A DNA stretch of 64,000 nucleotides from Elephas maximus indicus (taxonomy: Eukaryota > Chordata > Mammalia > Proboscidea > Elephantidae): NCBI RefSeq assembly GCF_024166365.1, contig NC_064831.1, positions 47,431,768 to 47,495,767 on the forward strand. The letters run 5' to 3'. Of this stretch, positions 10,943-22,925 are shown piece by piece (position 1 is the stretch's first letter; every line of letters starts with the position of its first letter). The position numbers and the translations under genes are program-made. The notes under the pieces are model-generated. The model saw nothing but the letters and a program-made list of their open reading frames with translations, ran no database searches and was not told the DNA's origin.

Positions 10943-12083
10943 TACTCCTAAATTTTATTTTTTTATATACACAGCCAAGAGATTTTTTTTTTTTTAATGG
11001 TAAAATAGAGATAGAATGTTTTATGTTTGAGGTTTTAACGAATTCTTTTTACCTGGCAGGGAGCTAAAATACCAGTATGGTTGGAACGCTAGCGTTGGCA
11101 GCCCTGTGTGTGTGAGGGTGTTCTTATAGAAAAGGAAAGGCCTCCGCCCCCAGGAGCTTCTCTCCTGAGGGGAGGTGAGACGACGAACATGGTCACAGGA
11201 CCTCACTACCCAGCAGCCCTATGACGACGGCGCTCTGAAGCCTGTGCCGCAGGAGGGAGGACTTCAGGTAAACCACGGGGGAGGGCAAGCTTGATGGAGA
11301 AAACTTGAGAGGGAAAGTATGGGCATCAGAAATTACCTGACGTGGGTGACCAAGACACGTAGCTAAGTAGGAAGAATGGGGGTGACTCAAAGGGTTCGTT
11401 GAACAGCCATCTCTTTTCCACTGGCTTTCCCTTCCCAAGAATTTCAATAGCCTGAGGTTATTTCTGGCTTTTTGTTTCCGCTCACTGTAGGTTGAGCCAC
11501 TGGCCTCCTGCTTTTCTAACTGCAGAATGGATGAAAGTCTGAGATTTCAATCAAAAGCTTAAGAAAATTATAATCCTGAGTTGCCCTAATTCTTTCCTGG
11601 AAATACTTCACACTGACAGAAACTGTCTTTAAGCTCCTTTTCTTTTCTTTCATGCTTTAAATTTTTTCTTAATTAGAAAGAGTTGTTTACCTGATGTGGG
11701 CTCCAAAATGCTTATTTATTTTACCTTATCTTCTCATTTCTCTTTTCCTTATCTTAACCAGTGACTTGGTAACTCTGTAACTCTCTGTTCCTGTGTCTTA
11801 AAATGTTCCTTGTCTCTGTCACCAATGTAACATAATAATGAGCTTCATAATCAGCCCATTCCTATTCCTGCGGAATAGAAGCAGTATCAGTACAAGTGGA
11901 AATCACAGAGCCCCTAAATTGGCTGCTTGTCCCTACCAGAGACTTTTTATTTTCTTCCCCTCAGAATAACATTTTAATTTCACTCAACCCTACTGGCATT
12001 CCATGACAACATTAAGCATTTAGCTTATGCTAGAAAAATCTTTAGATTATATGCATATTCCAAAGTACCCAGTTGAATTTGCT
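10943..12083. other. single-copy-looking DNA
   Basis: A/T-rich at both ends with homopolymer T near 10.98 kb. No gene or repeat family recognised. Confidence 0.35.
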
Positions 12084-12099
12084 GGGGGGGGGGGGGGGG
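12084..12099 (+). repeat. G16 homopolymer
   Basis: Sixteen consecutive G residues, a length rarely stable in mammals and often mis-sequenced. It can form stacked quadruplexes. Confidence 0.95.
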
Positions 12100-12506
12100 A
12101 AGGCAGCTAAACTGATACATTATTGAAACCCAGTAACTGTTGATTGACAGAATTTTTATCCTATCACTAAAGGCACCCAAGTATAATACCTAATCTGAGA
12201 ATGCCTCACAGACTTGATGCCCAGGGACTTGGACCCTTGGGCCCAGAAGGACTGTGGTAGAATTAAGCCTGACTCAACAAATGTGGTTGCTGGAAGAAGC
12301 CCCGGTGTTAAATTTACTGTCAATGCCTGAGTCAATTTCCTAAGTGGTCATCTGCTTGTGGTTCCAGAGGACCTCAGTGTAGATTCCAGACAACTTCCTG
12401 GGCAGAAGACAGCTTGCATGTGAGGTCACCATATCTTGGTCAAGGCAACTTGGTGACCGTCTCACAGTACATCAAAAAGTATTTTCAGAGACAGGGTGCC
12501 ATTTTG
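12100..12506. other. unassigned DNA
   Basis: No gene or repeat recognised. Confidence 0.35.
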
Positions 12507-12722
12507 TATGTTGTTGTTGATTAGCTCCCGTCAAGTTGATTCTGACTCATGGTGACCCTGTGTGTGCAGAGTAGAACTGCTCCACATCGTTTTCAAGGCT
12601 GTGACCTTTTGGAAGCAGATCTCCAGGCCTGTCTTCCAAGGTACTTCTGGGTGAGTTCAAGCCGCCAACTTTTCAGCCAGTAATTAAGCACTTTAACCGT
12701 TTGAGCTATCCAGGGACCATTT
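12507..12722 (-). mobile_element. AfroSINE, long form
   Basis: Plus-strand reading gives the tail first (GTCAAGTTGATTCTGACTCA), then the long-form block (GCTGTGACCTTTTGGAAGCA, ATCTCCAGGCCTGTCTTCC), then the head (TAACCGTTTGAGCTATCCAG). Confidence 0.9.
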
Positions 12723-12999
12723 TTGGGTGTGTAAAGCCTTTGAAATCTATGCAAAGTGACTTGTTTTGTTAAGTCTAGAGATGGGATGGCAGAAGGAGGA
12801 GACACCATGGCTCTGGTGCCAGGAGACTGGAGTCCTACTTTTGCCACAGACATGAACTAAGCTCAGCAATTCAAGTCACTGACAACTATCTTAGAGGTAT
12901 TTCCAGATAAGACGTTGCACTCTATCGTTCATTGTGGGAAAACAAGGAATTCTCTCAAACAACCAGCTGTCAGGCATAAATTAGGCCTCTTCCCTACTT

Positions 13000-13110
13000 T
13001 GCTGAGCCTCAGTTTCCTCATCTGTTAGGTGGGACACTGATCTCCCAGGACTGTAACATGATAAGATGAGAACACAGACATGAAATTGCCTAAGAAGTGA
13101 GAAGTTCTGC
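13000..13110 (+). mobile_element. MIR fragment
   Basis: GCTGAGCCTCAGTTTCCTCA then TCTGTTAGGTGGGACACTGA matches the MIR core and 3' half. Confidence 0.75.
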
Positions 13111-13997
13111 ATGGATAGAAAGCACTAGTGGAAATCATTTCCAGATTTTTTATGATAAAGCTTTTCAATAATTTCCAGTCATAGTTTTAGCAATGTATTG
13201 AGCACTTCTTTGATCACTAGATCGAATGTCACAACCCGGATGGTCAGCTTCTTCAGCCAGACCCTTGGGGTCAGCCTGCATCTTCTTCGTGGTTCTCCTT
13301 CATGCTTTCTGCCTCCAACACTGGGGAAGAAAGGATGGCAGATGGACCGCTCAGCTTCCTCCTGAAACAGCCCTCCTCACAGTGCCTCAGCTATGTCTTC
13401 CAGGGACTTCTCTAAGGATTCTTTGCTGGGCAACCATCTTTCTTAAACCAAAACAGGCCTCGTGAATTCTGGAGGCAGCAAAGTGTGGAGACAGTGCTCT
13501 AATAAGCTCATGGAATGTTAAGTCAGGTGTGGCTCAGGAAAGAAGAGCTGGGAAGACCATGAGAAGCAAGCAGGTGTGTTACAGTCACAGTCCCAGGGAG
13601 TACAGCATGCAGTGGGGGGGCCTAAAGGGGTTGCATCCAGGGACAGGGTAACAGCAAGCTGGGACTATAGGAGAGGGCTTATACAGCCAGCAGGTAGGGT
13701 TAGCTAGGTCAAGGGCTTCCTGGGGTTGGGCATTTTGAACAATTCTGCAGTCTCAGGGGGCAAAGGGGCTGTTCCTAGTTCTTGGTATCCGCCCCTAAGC
13801 TGATTGGGATGGGTGCATAGTGACCCAGAAGTGTGGGAACCTGATAAGGGGAGTGGTTGGAGAGTGAACTTACTCAGCAGCTCAAGAAAAGGAAGGAGCC
13901 AGCCTGAAAACCAGGTCAGACAGCATTTTAAGGAAATAGTATTTCAGGCAGCTTGTGGGACTTTGAGCCGCAGAGACCACTTAATAATTACTCATGG
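13111..13997. other. unassigned DNA
   Basis: An 80-residue frame beginning at 13226 has a hydrophobic stretch but no recognisable family, no supporting upstream exon and no polyadenylation context. I do not call it a gene. Confidence 0.3.
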
Positions 13998-14130
13998 ACC
14001 TTGCTGAGCCTCAGTTTTCTCTTCTGTAAAATGGAGATAATAAAGCCACTTTACTGGGTATGTATGAGGATGAAATAAAAGAACACGGGTGAGAAGGCCA
14101 GGCATATTGTAGGAGCTGAATACATGTCCC
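13998..14130 (+). mobile_element. MIR 3' half
   Basis: CTTGCTGAGCCTCAGTTTTC, TTCTGTAAAATGGAGATAAT and AGGCATATTGTAGGAGCTGA follow MIR order through to its end. Confidence 0.85.
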
Positions 14131-14136
14131 CCCCAC

Positions 14137-14320
14137 TTTTTTTAAAATTGTGGTACAAAAATATATAACAAAACATTTGCCATTTCAACATTTTTTACGT
14201 GTCCAATTCGGTGGCATTAATTACACTGCTGTGTTGTGCAGCCATCATCACTATCCGTCTCCAGATTTTTTTTTTTTTTTTTCTGAACAGGAGCTCAGTG
14301 CCCCCTAGGGGAGTATTTGT
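14137..14320 (-). mobile_element. L1 3' UTR fragment, antisense
   Basis: TTGTGGTACAAAAATATATA, ACATTTTTTACGTGTCCAAT, TGTGCAGCCATCATCACTAT and AGGAGCTCAGTGCCCCCTAG parallel the antisense L1 copies at 31.05 and 35.7 kb. Confidence 0.75.
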
Positions 14321-15880
14321 ACTTTTCCCTCTTTCTCCTCCAGCCTGATTAGGTGCCCTGCTTTATCTCTTTGTAAAAGGGGTTCCTGAAAGCAAATCCG
14401 GCCACATGTCTGTGCACCCGCCTGGAGAAGCCCCCATCGGGAACACACCTGCCTTGTTCCAGATTCTTGCACATTTGGAGTTGGGGGTTGACATCTGGAT
14501 GGGTTGCTTAAATTTTCTTGTTGCACCTGGACATGATACATAGCACACCAAGGGTGGTGAATGTGTGCTGTTAAAGAGCCAAGAGGCGGCCTTGTGTGCC
14601 TTCTCTGCCAACACGACCAGTATAGGTGCTGCTGGCCCCAAAGGAAGGAAGATGGACCCCCAAAGGCCCTAAGGGGTGAGGAGTCAGGTAGGTTGCCTAG
14701 TGGATCTCAGATGAACTGAGGTTCATTAAAGGCTGCTGACACACTTCTCAAATTCCCCACTTCCTGTGGCCCTCGGAGACGATGATGGCAAGATGGGGCT
14801 GAGAACAGATGAAGCAAAGGTTTCCGCAGTCACTTGAGCTATTTCTTTTGAATCCGGGTCACTGGGATGACATTGTCTGTCCTCCACACCTGTTTCATAC
14901 CTGTTCTGCACCTCCATTCTGCAGGGGAGCAGAACAAGAGCAGTGTGGAGTTGTGGAAGTGTTGAGATCATTGACATTTACCCCGTCCTGGGGCCTGCCT
15001 TCCCACCTGCCCCTACACTATCTCTTCATCCCTCTTTCGCCTCTATTTTTGTCTGCCCCTAAGGCTGTCAATGGGATGGTGGGTCACCTTTGTTGTCATG
15101 TTGCAAAGTGTACTCTGTGGAAGACCTGTTACCTGAGCTGTGCCTCAAAAAATGGGACCTGTGCCTTGGGGAATGCCCACCCTCCTCAGGGATTCTTAAT
15201 TCACAGTCTCCATTAAATCTCTGAAAACCCCATCACAAATGGTTTAATGTTCCTTAGCTCTGTTTTTCCCAAAGTTTTTTCCTCGAGGACCCTTTGATAT
15301 TAACTCCCAAGGAACAGCTATTACCAGCATTGGGTATGTCACCCTGAGAAAAGCTGGCACAAATAATGTATTATTTGTAAGAATGCTGTGAAGTCAAATT
15401 CACTAATGAGAACTCTGGCATCAAAGGGGCTATGGAAAAATGTGTGCTTTGTTTTAATGAAAATATTACATTTGCGTAGATCAGAGGTTCCCATCCTTCC
15501 TCACCGCCAAAGTTCCTTTTTAGTTCTTTCCTCTAGGGGTTCCATGTTTTGAAAGCTTTTATCTACCCAACAAACTACATTTATTGAATAATAATTTGTT
15601 TCTTTAAGTTTTATTCATCAAAGACATATAACTGCCAATTAGCGCTTCTGATCAGTCAAGATAACCACTGTTGCCACACAGAGTTGATATGACTCCAGCC
15701 CAAAGCAAATAAACTTAATGTTTTATTTAGTCTGGGAACCTCATTGAGGTAAATGTATGATTTCCTTTGGGCTTTTTGAAATCTTGGAAATAGGTTGCAG
15801 ACCCCCCCTTACTGCCTTCACAGAGTACAGGATGGGTGGGAAGCAGGGCTGTGTATGGAAATCCAAAGATGAAACACAAC
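14321..15880. other. mostly unassigned DNA
   Basis: Two short stretches (about 15.25-15.35 and 15.48-15.56 kb) use the wording TTTTTCCCAAAGTTTTTTCC and CAGAGGTTCCCATCCTTCC, which resembles terminal parts of hAT-type DNA elements. They are too diverged to name. A frame at 14809-15216 has no recognisable domain. Confidence 0.3.
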
Positions 15881-15933
15881 AGCTGAGAGGGAAGGAGGGA
15901 GGATGGGAAGGAGGGAGGGAGTGGTTATTGGGT
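15881..15933 (+). repeat. GGGA-rich purine repeat
   Basis: Short interrupted array of AGGGAGG/GGAAGG words. Confidence 0.75.
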
Positions 15934-17460
15934 CCACACTAGGACTCCTTGGACAGTGAGGGGACTAAGCAGCTGTAACCACAAGGAAGTCTTGGATTAC
16001 GGGCTCCAGATCCTGGCTAAAGTCATGAGCATGGTGCACCCCAAATGTGGGCAAGAACCTGGCAGCAACGTCTCTCCCTTGTGGAAACATTGCCCTACGT
16101 GCTTCACCCACATATCCTGAAGAGAGCTGGGGAGGAGGGCAGGATAAAGGGAAGCAGAGGGCTCTGAGGGGTGCTGGGTGGAGCCAGGATCCTCTCCCCA
16201 GACCGCCATGATACATTTCTCAGTTATGAGCTACTGCGAGGTGGGTGAACTCAATTCCACCACAGTCTTGGGTGTCAATGGAGCCCTTGGGAACAGAGGG
16301 ACTACTGAGGCACCTATACTCCGTTCTGTGGTATGCTCGCCCCTAACCACGAAGGAACCCTGCTCCCCAAGGAACTAGTTGTTGCTTAGCAGAACACACT
16401 ACCGTGGGAAAGGGGCACACATGATGCTGGGTCCACATCGGACTGTGTAGGCTCAATGTGTGGTTTGGCCTCAGACAACTGACGGCTGTTGTTTCTTAGA
16501 CAGAGAATTCCCAGAACATCTGAAATGAGATTTGATGTCCTAGAATCGGCTCCCACCCAGCTTTGCAGAAGAGCTGCTGGGTACAGCTGTATGGCCCTGT
16601 CAGCTGAGGGGAGCCTGGAGACTCCTCCACAGGAGAGAAGTGCTTGGTCCATACCCTTTGCAGCCCCCTTCAGCCTCCTTGGCTGGACCCCCAACTCACC
16701 CTTGAACTGCCCACCCCAGACAGGCACTCTCATAGTTTGGAGCCTCTGCTTAGCAATGGCCTTGATGAATACATCCAGCCCTGCTTCCTGTCTCTCTTCC
16801 CTCACTAGTCAAGATCCAGCATTTTCCCAAAAGATACAATGTGTGTCTGGCAGAAGTCTGCTTGTAAAAATAAATTCTTCCCTGAACATTTTCCAGGCCC
16901 CTTTTAGAAGCAATTCTGGGTGATGCCTTTACCTATTTCCAAAGACAAACAGCCCAGCCCCTGAGGCCCCTTTCTGCAAAGGAATAGGAAACTGTTCCTG
17001 AAAAGGACCCCCATTTTGAACAGGGAGCCTGGGCAGCCCCCTGCCCTGCCACTATTCCCCACAGCGAACTGAGGTCTCCCAGGTTGCTGGTACACAGGTG
17101 GGGTGGAGCTACAGGCCTGGGCTCCAGGGCAATAAAGCTGGTAGGGGGATTCCCTCTCACCCTGCCCAGGTTCCTGCACAGGTGAAAGCCTTCCTAGGCC
17201 TTCTGGAAGCAGTGGGAGCTACAGAGGCTACCATCTCCCCAGCACCCCAGTCAGGCATCCATTCATGCAATAAATACTGAGTCCAGGTTATGTGTCAGGC
17301 ATGGTACTAGGAGCTGAGTATAATGTGGTGAACAAGTGCCCACAGGGCCTGGCACGTCAGGTGCTGTCCACTTGCAGCAGAGCGTGGACCTAGTGAATGT
17401 GCAGCCGGCACACAGGGTTGCAGCTTTCTGTGCTCTGATCTTCACAACAGCCCTGTGAGC
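15934..17460. other. single-copy-looking DNA
   Basis: No repeat family or gene recognised. Frames of up to about 145 residues overlap antisense frames of similar length. A fragment near 17.25-17.33 kb (AATAAATACTGAGTCCAGG, GTGTCAGGCATGGTACTAGG) is MIR/L2-like. Confidence 0.3.
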
Positions 17461-17461
17461 T

Positions 17462-17612
17462 GGGAAAGGAGGAGGGAAGAAAAGGAGAGAAGGAGGGAGG
17501 GATGGAGGAAGTGAGGGATGGAAGGGAGGGAGGGGAAGGAGGGAGGGAGGGAAGGCAGGAAGGGGGGGATGAAAGGGGGGAAGGAGGAAGGGAGGGAAGG
17601 AGGGAGGGAAAG
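17462..17612 (+). repeat. GGAA/GGGA polypurine tract
   Basis: About 150 bp of GGAGGGA, GGAAGGA and GGGATGGA words with almost no C. The minus strand is a long polypyrimidine run, which yields spurious Pro/Ser/Leu-rich frames. It is potentially triplex-forming and length-variable. Confidence 0.92.
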
Positions 17613-18029
17613 TGGCACGTGGGACCCACCCACATGACCATGGAGCAGCAGAAGGCCCATGTGACCAAGGGTTGAGTGTTTTCCCACTCTGGGATGTGCC
17701 AGAGCCTGCGTCCTGAGTTAAGAAGGAGCCACCACATGACCATAGGAGAGAGATACAGGCTCCTGTCTTCACTCTTAACCTGGCCCGGTCAGGAGCCCTG
17801 GAACTGCAAGGGCCCCTCCAGGCCACCTCCTGCCTCTTCGTTTCAGAAGTAAGGAAACCAACACCAGAGAGTGCTGTTTGCCCAGGTCTAGGTCCAGGAC
17901 TGGGTGATTGGCAAAGTGCCTGGCCCTAGTGGGTGTTCACTCCACAAGTAGACTGTCTGAGGGCCCAACACAGTCTAGGTCTGCCCTCAGCTTTCCCTGC
18001 TCTTCGGCTGGGGTGGCTGGTGACAGACA
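17613..18029. other. unassigned DNA
   Basis: No gene or repeat recognised. At about 17.84-17.90 kb there is a weak MIR-like patch. Confidence 0.3.
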
Positions 18030-18330
18030 ATAGACAACAAATACGGGCCAGCTGTAAGAGGTGAAAAGAAAGATCAAGAAGGAGCATGGGGGTGCTGTTT
18101 TAGAGAGAAGGTGACATTTGAGCAGGGACCCAAATGAAGTGAGGGAGGGATCATGGAGATGCTGAGAAGAAGACCATCCAGGGAGCTGGAACAGCATGTG
18201 AAACGCCCAGAGGTAGGCACTCACCTCGAATGTTGAAGGACATTGGACCAGTGTGCTGGGGCAGAAGGTGAGGTCAGGGCCCAGGTTGTGTGGAACCTCA
18301 GGGCCAGGATGAGGACTCTTCCCCGTGTAT
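18030..18330 (-). mobile_element. L2 LINE fragment, antisense
   Basis: GAGAAGGTGACATTTGAGCA, GGGACCCAAATGAAGTGAGG, CATCCAGGGAGCTGGAACAG and GTGGAACCTCAGGGCCAGGA follow the antisense L2 pattern (GAGGTGACATTTGAGCAGAG ... CCTGAATGAAGTGAGG ... GGGCCTTGTAGG). Confidence 0.65.
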
Positions 18331-19206
18331 GATTCAGTCACATGATGTTCTCCACAAAAGGCAGACATGCTTGTCAGTGTCATCGCTGGTTGTGGAGGCA
18401 ATACTCTGTGCGGTTCTCCTAGGAAGATGGCAACTGCAACCATTCACAGGATCAGAGTTTGAGCGGGAGGAACGCGACAGCTTGGGGGCTGTCTTATGCC
18501 CAGCATTTTATCAGTGAGAGAGACATGCTGAGAGGTGTTTGGTCTGGGTGAGCTCCAGGGCTGGTAGGCGGGAGGTACTGAAAGGCATGGGGCCCAAGAG
18601 GCTTGCTGATGCCTCTGCCCTCCTCTCTCCATCATCCTCCAGCCCTCGGTGTATCATGCCCCTCTGGTACTCAAGAACCCAGAGTGGCTCGCTAGTGCCT
18701 GCTGTCCTTCAGCTGACCCTTTCCCACAGCCACTATTTGTGCCTCTCAAGTCACCATGTCCAGTGGTCACTCACCACCAACTCCTGGCTGAGACTGCTGG
18801 AAGGAATTACGTGCTTAGCGTTTGCCAAGAGGGAAAGACCTGCTTTGATGATTTTTTTTTTTTAACCAAGAAAATGATCTTTCTGCTTTTCTCTGAACAA
18901 CAAAGCCAGTGTTACCTTGCCTTTCTCTTCATTGCAAGAGTGTCTCACATGGTGTAGTGAGGGCTCAAGAACCCTGAACACTGAAGTTCCTAGGGACGTT
19001 GGCCCTGACTGAACTGGATGGGACTCAGGCAGCCTGCCATTAGAAGGCACTGTTGTCAAGTTGCAAAGGGGACTTTTGAACACAGCAGAATCTAGTTAAA
19101 GACTGCTGGTCTCCCACCCAACCTGCATTCCCTAAGCCAACATTTGATGAAGTCCTACTGTGTGCCGGTGACCGTGCCGACCTGACTACTTACAACAGTC
19201 TGCATA
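18331..19206. other. unassigned DNA
   Basis: No gene recognised. An oligo-T run near 18.85 kb is present. The last 60 bp (CATTTGATGAAGTCCTACTG, TGTGCCGG) look like a MIR or L2 tail. Confidence 0.3.
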
Positions 19207-19430
19207 GGGGGTCTAGAGTCCTGAGTGGTACAAACAGGTAAGCACTCGACGACTAGCTGGAAGGTTGGAAGTTCAAACCCACCCAGAGGCATCTCAGAAG
19301 ACAGGCCTGGCAGTCTGCTCACTAAAGGTCACAGCCTTGAAAACCCTATGGAGCACGGTTCTACTCTGCAACACGGGGGGTCACCATGAGTTGGAATACA
19401 CTCTATAGAAACTGCTTTGGTTTTATTTTT
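19207..19430 (+). mobile_element. AfroSINE, long form
   Basis: GGGTCTAGAGTCCTGAGTGG head, CAGGCCTGGCAGTCTGCTCA middle block and TCACCATGAGTTGGAATACA tail, ending in an oligo-T/A-rich stretch. Confidence 0.92.
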
Positions 19431-21674
19431 TTAGGGGGAGGTCCCCAGGGGATTCTAATGGTAGCCCAAGCCCAAGCCTCTGCTCTAAAGGCTGCGGACC
19501 CCAAGCTGTCTGGCCTGGTTCTGCCACTAACTAACATGCTATGTGATTTGGAGTAAACCCCACAACCTTTCTGGTCTTCAGTTTCTTCTTTAGCCAAAAG
19601 GGAGGTCTTTTGGAGTCTTTTTCACACACAGAATCCTGAGTCACACAGTAACAAGAAAGTGCTTGGGAAGCCCTCAGGGAGGGGAACTGTGAGAAGGGGC
19701 TTTGGTCTCCAATGAGGGAGACCATGGCCTGCACAGGAAACCGGTGTCACCAGGCAGTCACTGTCCTCCCCGCCCGTCAATCCCAGGGTGCTCTTCCTGG
19801 GGTTGAGAGCAACGTGACCGGGGAGGGCACTGCCGGGGGGGAGCACTCATTCTTGACTCCTTGTGCTGACCAGCCCCCACGGCCAACAGGGCCTGCATGA
19901 CACAGAGAGCTGCATCTCCAGGGCCAGGCTTGGGCCCTTCCAGCTCAGGAGCAGAGAGAGCCTGGGTGGAGCTGGAAAGGCAAGGCACTGGGGCAGCACC
20001 CCGGGGAGGGAGACTTCCGTCCAGCCAGGTGGTGGCTGTTCCCAGGTGCAGCCTGACTGAGGTGGCTGGGGGGTTCTCCCCTAATGTGGTTCTCAGAGCT
20101 GATGTCTGTTCCTAGACCCCGGCTGTGAAAACCACGCTGCAGACCACAGAGAACTATGCTTATGTTTCCCAAGTTCTAAGGCGATTTCAAGTCCTCTGGG
20201 TGGTTTCTCAGTGTGTTTCTGACAGCTTGTTTCTCTTCTGGAACATTTTGGGGCTCATTGGGACATTCAGGTGGGTGTCAGGGGCCGTAAGAGGACATTG
20301 CCCCCTCCTCATGCTGCCCACATCTTTATAGTGGGGTTCAGAGGCCCCCAGGCTGGGAGTGGGGCTCTGGGAATAAAAGGGCAGGAAGGCTGGCCCAGGC
20401 CACCCAAGGACAAAGTAGAGTTCTTTCTGGAGTGGAGGGAAGCAGGCGGTACCTGCCGGGTATGGACTGCCTCCCCAGCAGGGCCCAGCCTCCACAGCTC
20501 CCTTGAGCTTCATGGGGTGGGTGCCACTGTCCTCTGTAATGGAAATCAGATGAAAGATGGCTCTCTGTGGAGCAGGAGGCATCTCCCCCTCCCCTCTAGT
20601 CCCCAGAAGTAGACCCTGGCTTTCTCCCTCTCACTGAGTGGAAGTTTTCCTCCTCGGCATTTAGTCCAGGAGGGAGACCCACAGGATGTGAGCCTCTGAC
20701 TGACAAGCTTCCACTAAAAACATGGGCCCTGGAGCGAGAGTTCTGTGGTGTGAAGGGCACTTTCTGGGGTGTCAAGAAGTGGGTCATGAAAGTCCTTTTC
20801 TGAGCCTTTCTCTCTGGGTGTGGGCCCGCCCACTATATTCAGAGACTCTAAAAATTAATAAATGAGTATGTGATGGCCAGGAAAGGCACCAACAGTCATT
20901 AGGCAGTGTTGCTGGGCCCAGAATGTTCCATGCCTCTCATGGAATCCTCCCAACAGCTAAGATGGCATGTCGGGTCACAGGGAGGGGCTGCTCCGTGATA
21001 CTCAGGTACAAAGGCCATCAGTTCCCTTTAGTGCTCTAGCTCCCATCCCCCAGGCTTGGAAGGAAATCCAACCTATGTTGTTTGGGGGCCCTTCCTGCTC
21101 CCTGGGTCCCACGGACCTGAAGGAGTCTTGCACAGTCCAGGGAAGCAGACCTCAGGCCATCATGAGCACTGCTGAGAGACTTGCTCTTCCGTTCTGGGTT
21201 CTGCTCCTTGATAGGGGTCACCCTGGGGGCTCTGCTTCCAGGCATTCTTGCTGCCTTCCCTCCCATGAGCAGTCTGGAGCATGGCCCCCTTTCCTCACCA
21301 TTTGCTGAGACTACCACCCCTGTTGGCCCACCTGTCTTGGCACTGTTGACTGACCATCCTCAACTCAGAAGACACCAATCCTCTCCCCTTCCCCTCTGGG
21401 ACCACCCGGCTTATTCCACCCCCCGCCCCCATAGACCTAAAACCTAAGAGCTCTTTTCTTGGGGAGTTGGGGTGGGTAGGTGAGAAAAACACAAAGTGGT
21501 CTCTTCTTCCCATAGTGAGGGTCAGGGGTGGGGTCAGGGCGGGGGGAAGGTGCTTTATTCTTCTTCGGAAACTCAGAGCAAAAGTAGTAGCCAAAGGACA
21601 TTCCTACCCAACACAGGAAACAAATCCAAAAGACAATTTTTTTTTTTTTTACTAAAGAGTTCATCTTGCTACAT
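19431..21674. other. GC-leaning single-copy-looking DNA
   Basis: More than 2 kb without a recognised repeat except a weak antisense MIR-like patch near 20.87-20.98 kb. Many frames are open on both strands, and none has a family signature. No convincing exon. Confidence 0.3.
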
Positions 21675-21785
21675 TAGCCTTATTTTACAAATGAAGAAAT
21701 CAAGGCTCAGAGGTGTTACTTGGGCTGCCAGGTGGTACAGGGTCACAGCCTTTGGAGATGCTGGTTCTGCCATTTGCCTACTCAA
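21675..21785 (-). mobile_element. MIR fragment
   Basis: AGCCTTATTTTACAAATGAA, GAAATCAAGGCTCAGAGGTG and TGCTGGTTCTGCCATTTGCC fit the reversed MIR core. Confidence 0.65.
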
Positions 21786-22113
21786 TCGGGCCAGTGTAGG
21801 CGTGGGGGTGGGCACCGCCCGGGCACTGTGACCAGAGAGCACCAAGCACAGCTACCCACCAGCTGAGAGAGGGTTCCATCCCAACCATAGCCACTGCCAG
21901 GAGCATGGGAAGTACTGCAACACTGGCTTGGGTAGGGACGCTCATTAGAAGCCATACAAAGTGACCAAAAGATCATTATGTCAAAGCCACTAAGGATAGA
22001 AACGTTACGTCCTCTTTCCATGAAGGCACCCGCCATGACTTAGGTTCTACAGCAGGCCTGCTCAGTCTTGAGGGCTTCTCATGGACTCGGCCGTGGGGTA
22101 ACAGCTTTACATA

Positions 22114-22198
22114 CAGATAGTCACTAACTTACAATGTATTCGAGTTACGGGAACGATCGTCTTTTTTTCTGTACATTTTATGGCTAGCAATATGTGCT
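22114..22198 (+). mobile_element. DNA-transposon-like element, left part
   Basis: Starts CAGATAGTCACTAACTTACA. Its partner end at 22576-22595, reverse complemented, reads CAGGTGGTCCCCGACTTGCC; about 14 of 21 aligned positions agree, so the two form degenerate terminal inverted repeats. The element is non-autonomous (no transposase) and its middle is occupied by an AfroSINE. Exact family unknown to me. Confidence 0.5.
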
Positions 22199-22371
22199 AT
22201 GGAACCCTGATGGCACAGCGGTTAAGAGCTCTGTAGCTAACCAAAAGGTCGGCAGATCGAATCCACCAGCTGCTCCTTGGAAACCCTGTGGAGCGGTTCT
22301 ACTCTGTCCTGTAAGGTTGCTGTGAGTCAGAATCACTCGATGGCAACAGGTTTAGTTTTGGTTTTGGTTAA
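22199..22371 (+). mobile_element. AfroSINE, short form, inside a DNA element
   Basis: Head GGAACCCTGATGGCACAGCG, B box CAGATCGAATCCACC and tail GTGAGTCAGAATCACTCGAT. Flanks read ATATGTGCTAT on the left and ATACGTGCTAC on the right, a probable target-site duplication with decay. Confidence 0.93.
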
Positions 22372-22595
22372 TACGTGCTACACGCAAAGTTGCAGCTCGT
22401 AATTTCTGATGTTATCATTCTCAGATGTTCACTCAAAGATGTTCAATGTTATGACTTACTGTTCAAAACACTGCCATATAGCAGGCTACGTCAATAATAA
22501 TGAAAACTTAAAAAAAGAAGGTACTCGACTTACTTCAGAACCGACTTACCATGGAGTCCTAGGAATGGCACCCGTGGCAAGTCGGGGACCACCTG
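22372..22595 (+). mobile_element. DNA-transposon-like element, right part
   Basis: Continues the interrupted element through TACTCGACTTACTTCAGAAC and CGACTTACCATGGAGTCC to the terminal GGCAAGTCGGGGACCACCTG. The repeated CGACTTAC words suggest subterminal repeats. Confidence 0.5.
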
Positions 22596-22609
22596 TGTAC
22601 TACCTCGTG

Positions 22610-22737
22610 AAATCCTCACAAGAATTCTATTACTATTTCCATCCTCCAAATAAGGAAATGGGCCCTCGAGATGATGAGTAACTTCTCCAAGTCTTATAAT
22701 TTAGCAGGTTGCAAAAGCGGGATTTGACCAGAATCTA
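22610..22737 (-). mobile_element. MIR fragment
   Basis: AAATCCTCACAAGAATTCTA, TTTCCATCCTCCAAATAAGG and AAGCGGGATTTGACCAGAAT follow reversed MIR. Confidence 0.8.
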
Positions 22738-22925
22738 CTAATTTTAAATTCATTGTTCTTTGCATAATGTCTTACGGATGTAACTGAGCTATTTGGCTTA
22801 TTTAGAGACAAAAGCAAGAGAGACGAATGCCAGTGTTCACTCCTTTCATTTGGCCTGATCCACAGGCATTTAGTAGGCAATACGGAAACCAATTTGAAAT
22901 TTCAGTCTGTCTTCTGGATTTTAGG

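Noticed and set aside
17263-17826. Minus-strand frame of 187 residues rich in Pro, Ser, Leu and Phe
   Set aside because: Its core is the polypyrimidine strand of the 17.46-17.61 kb repeat; all three minus frames are open there.
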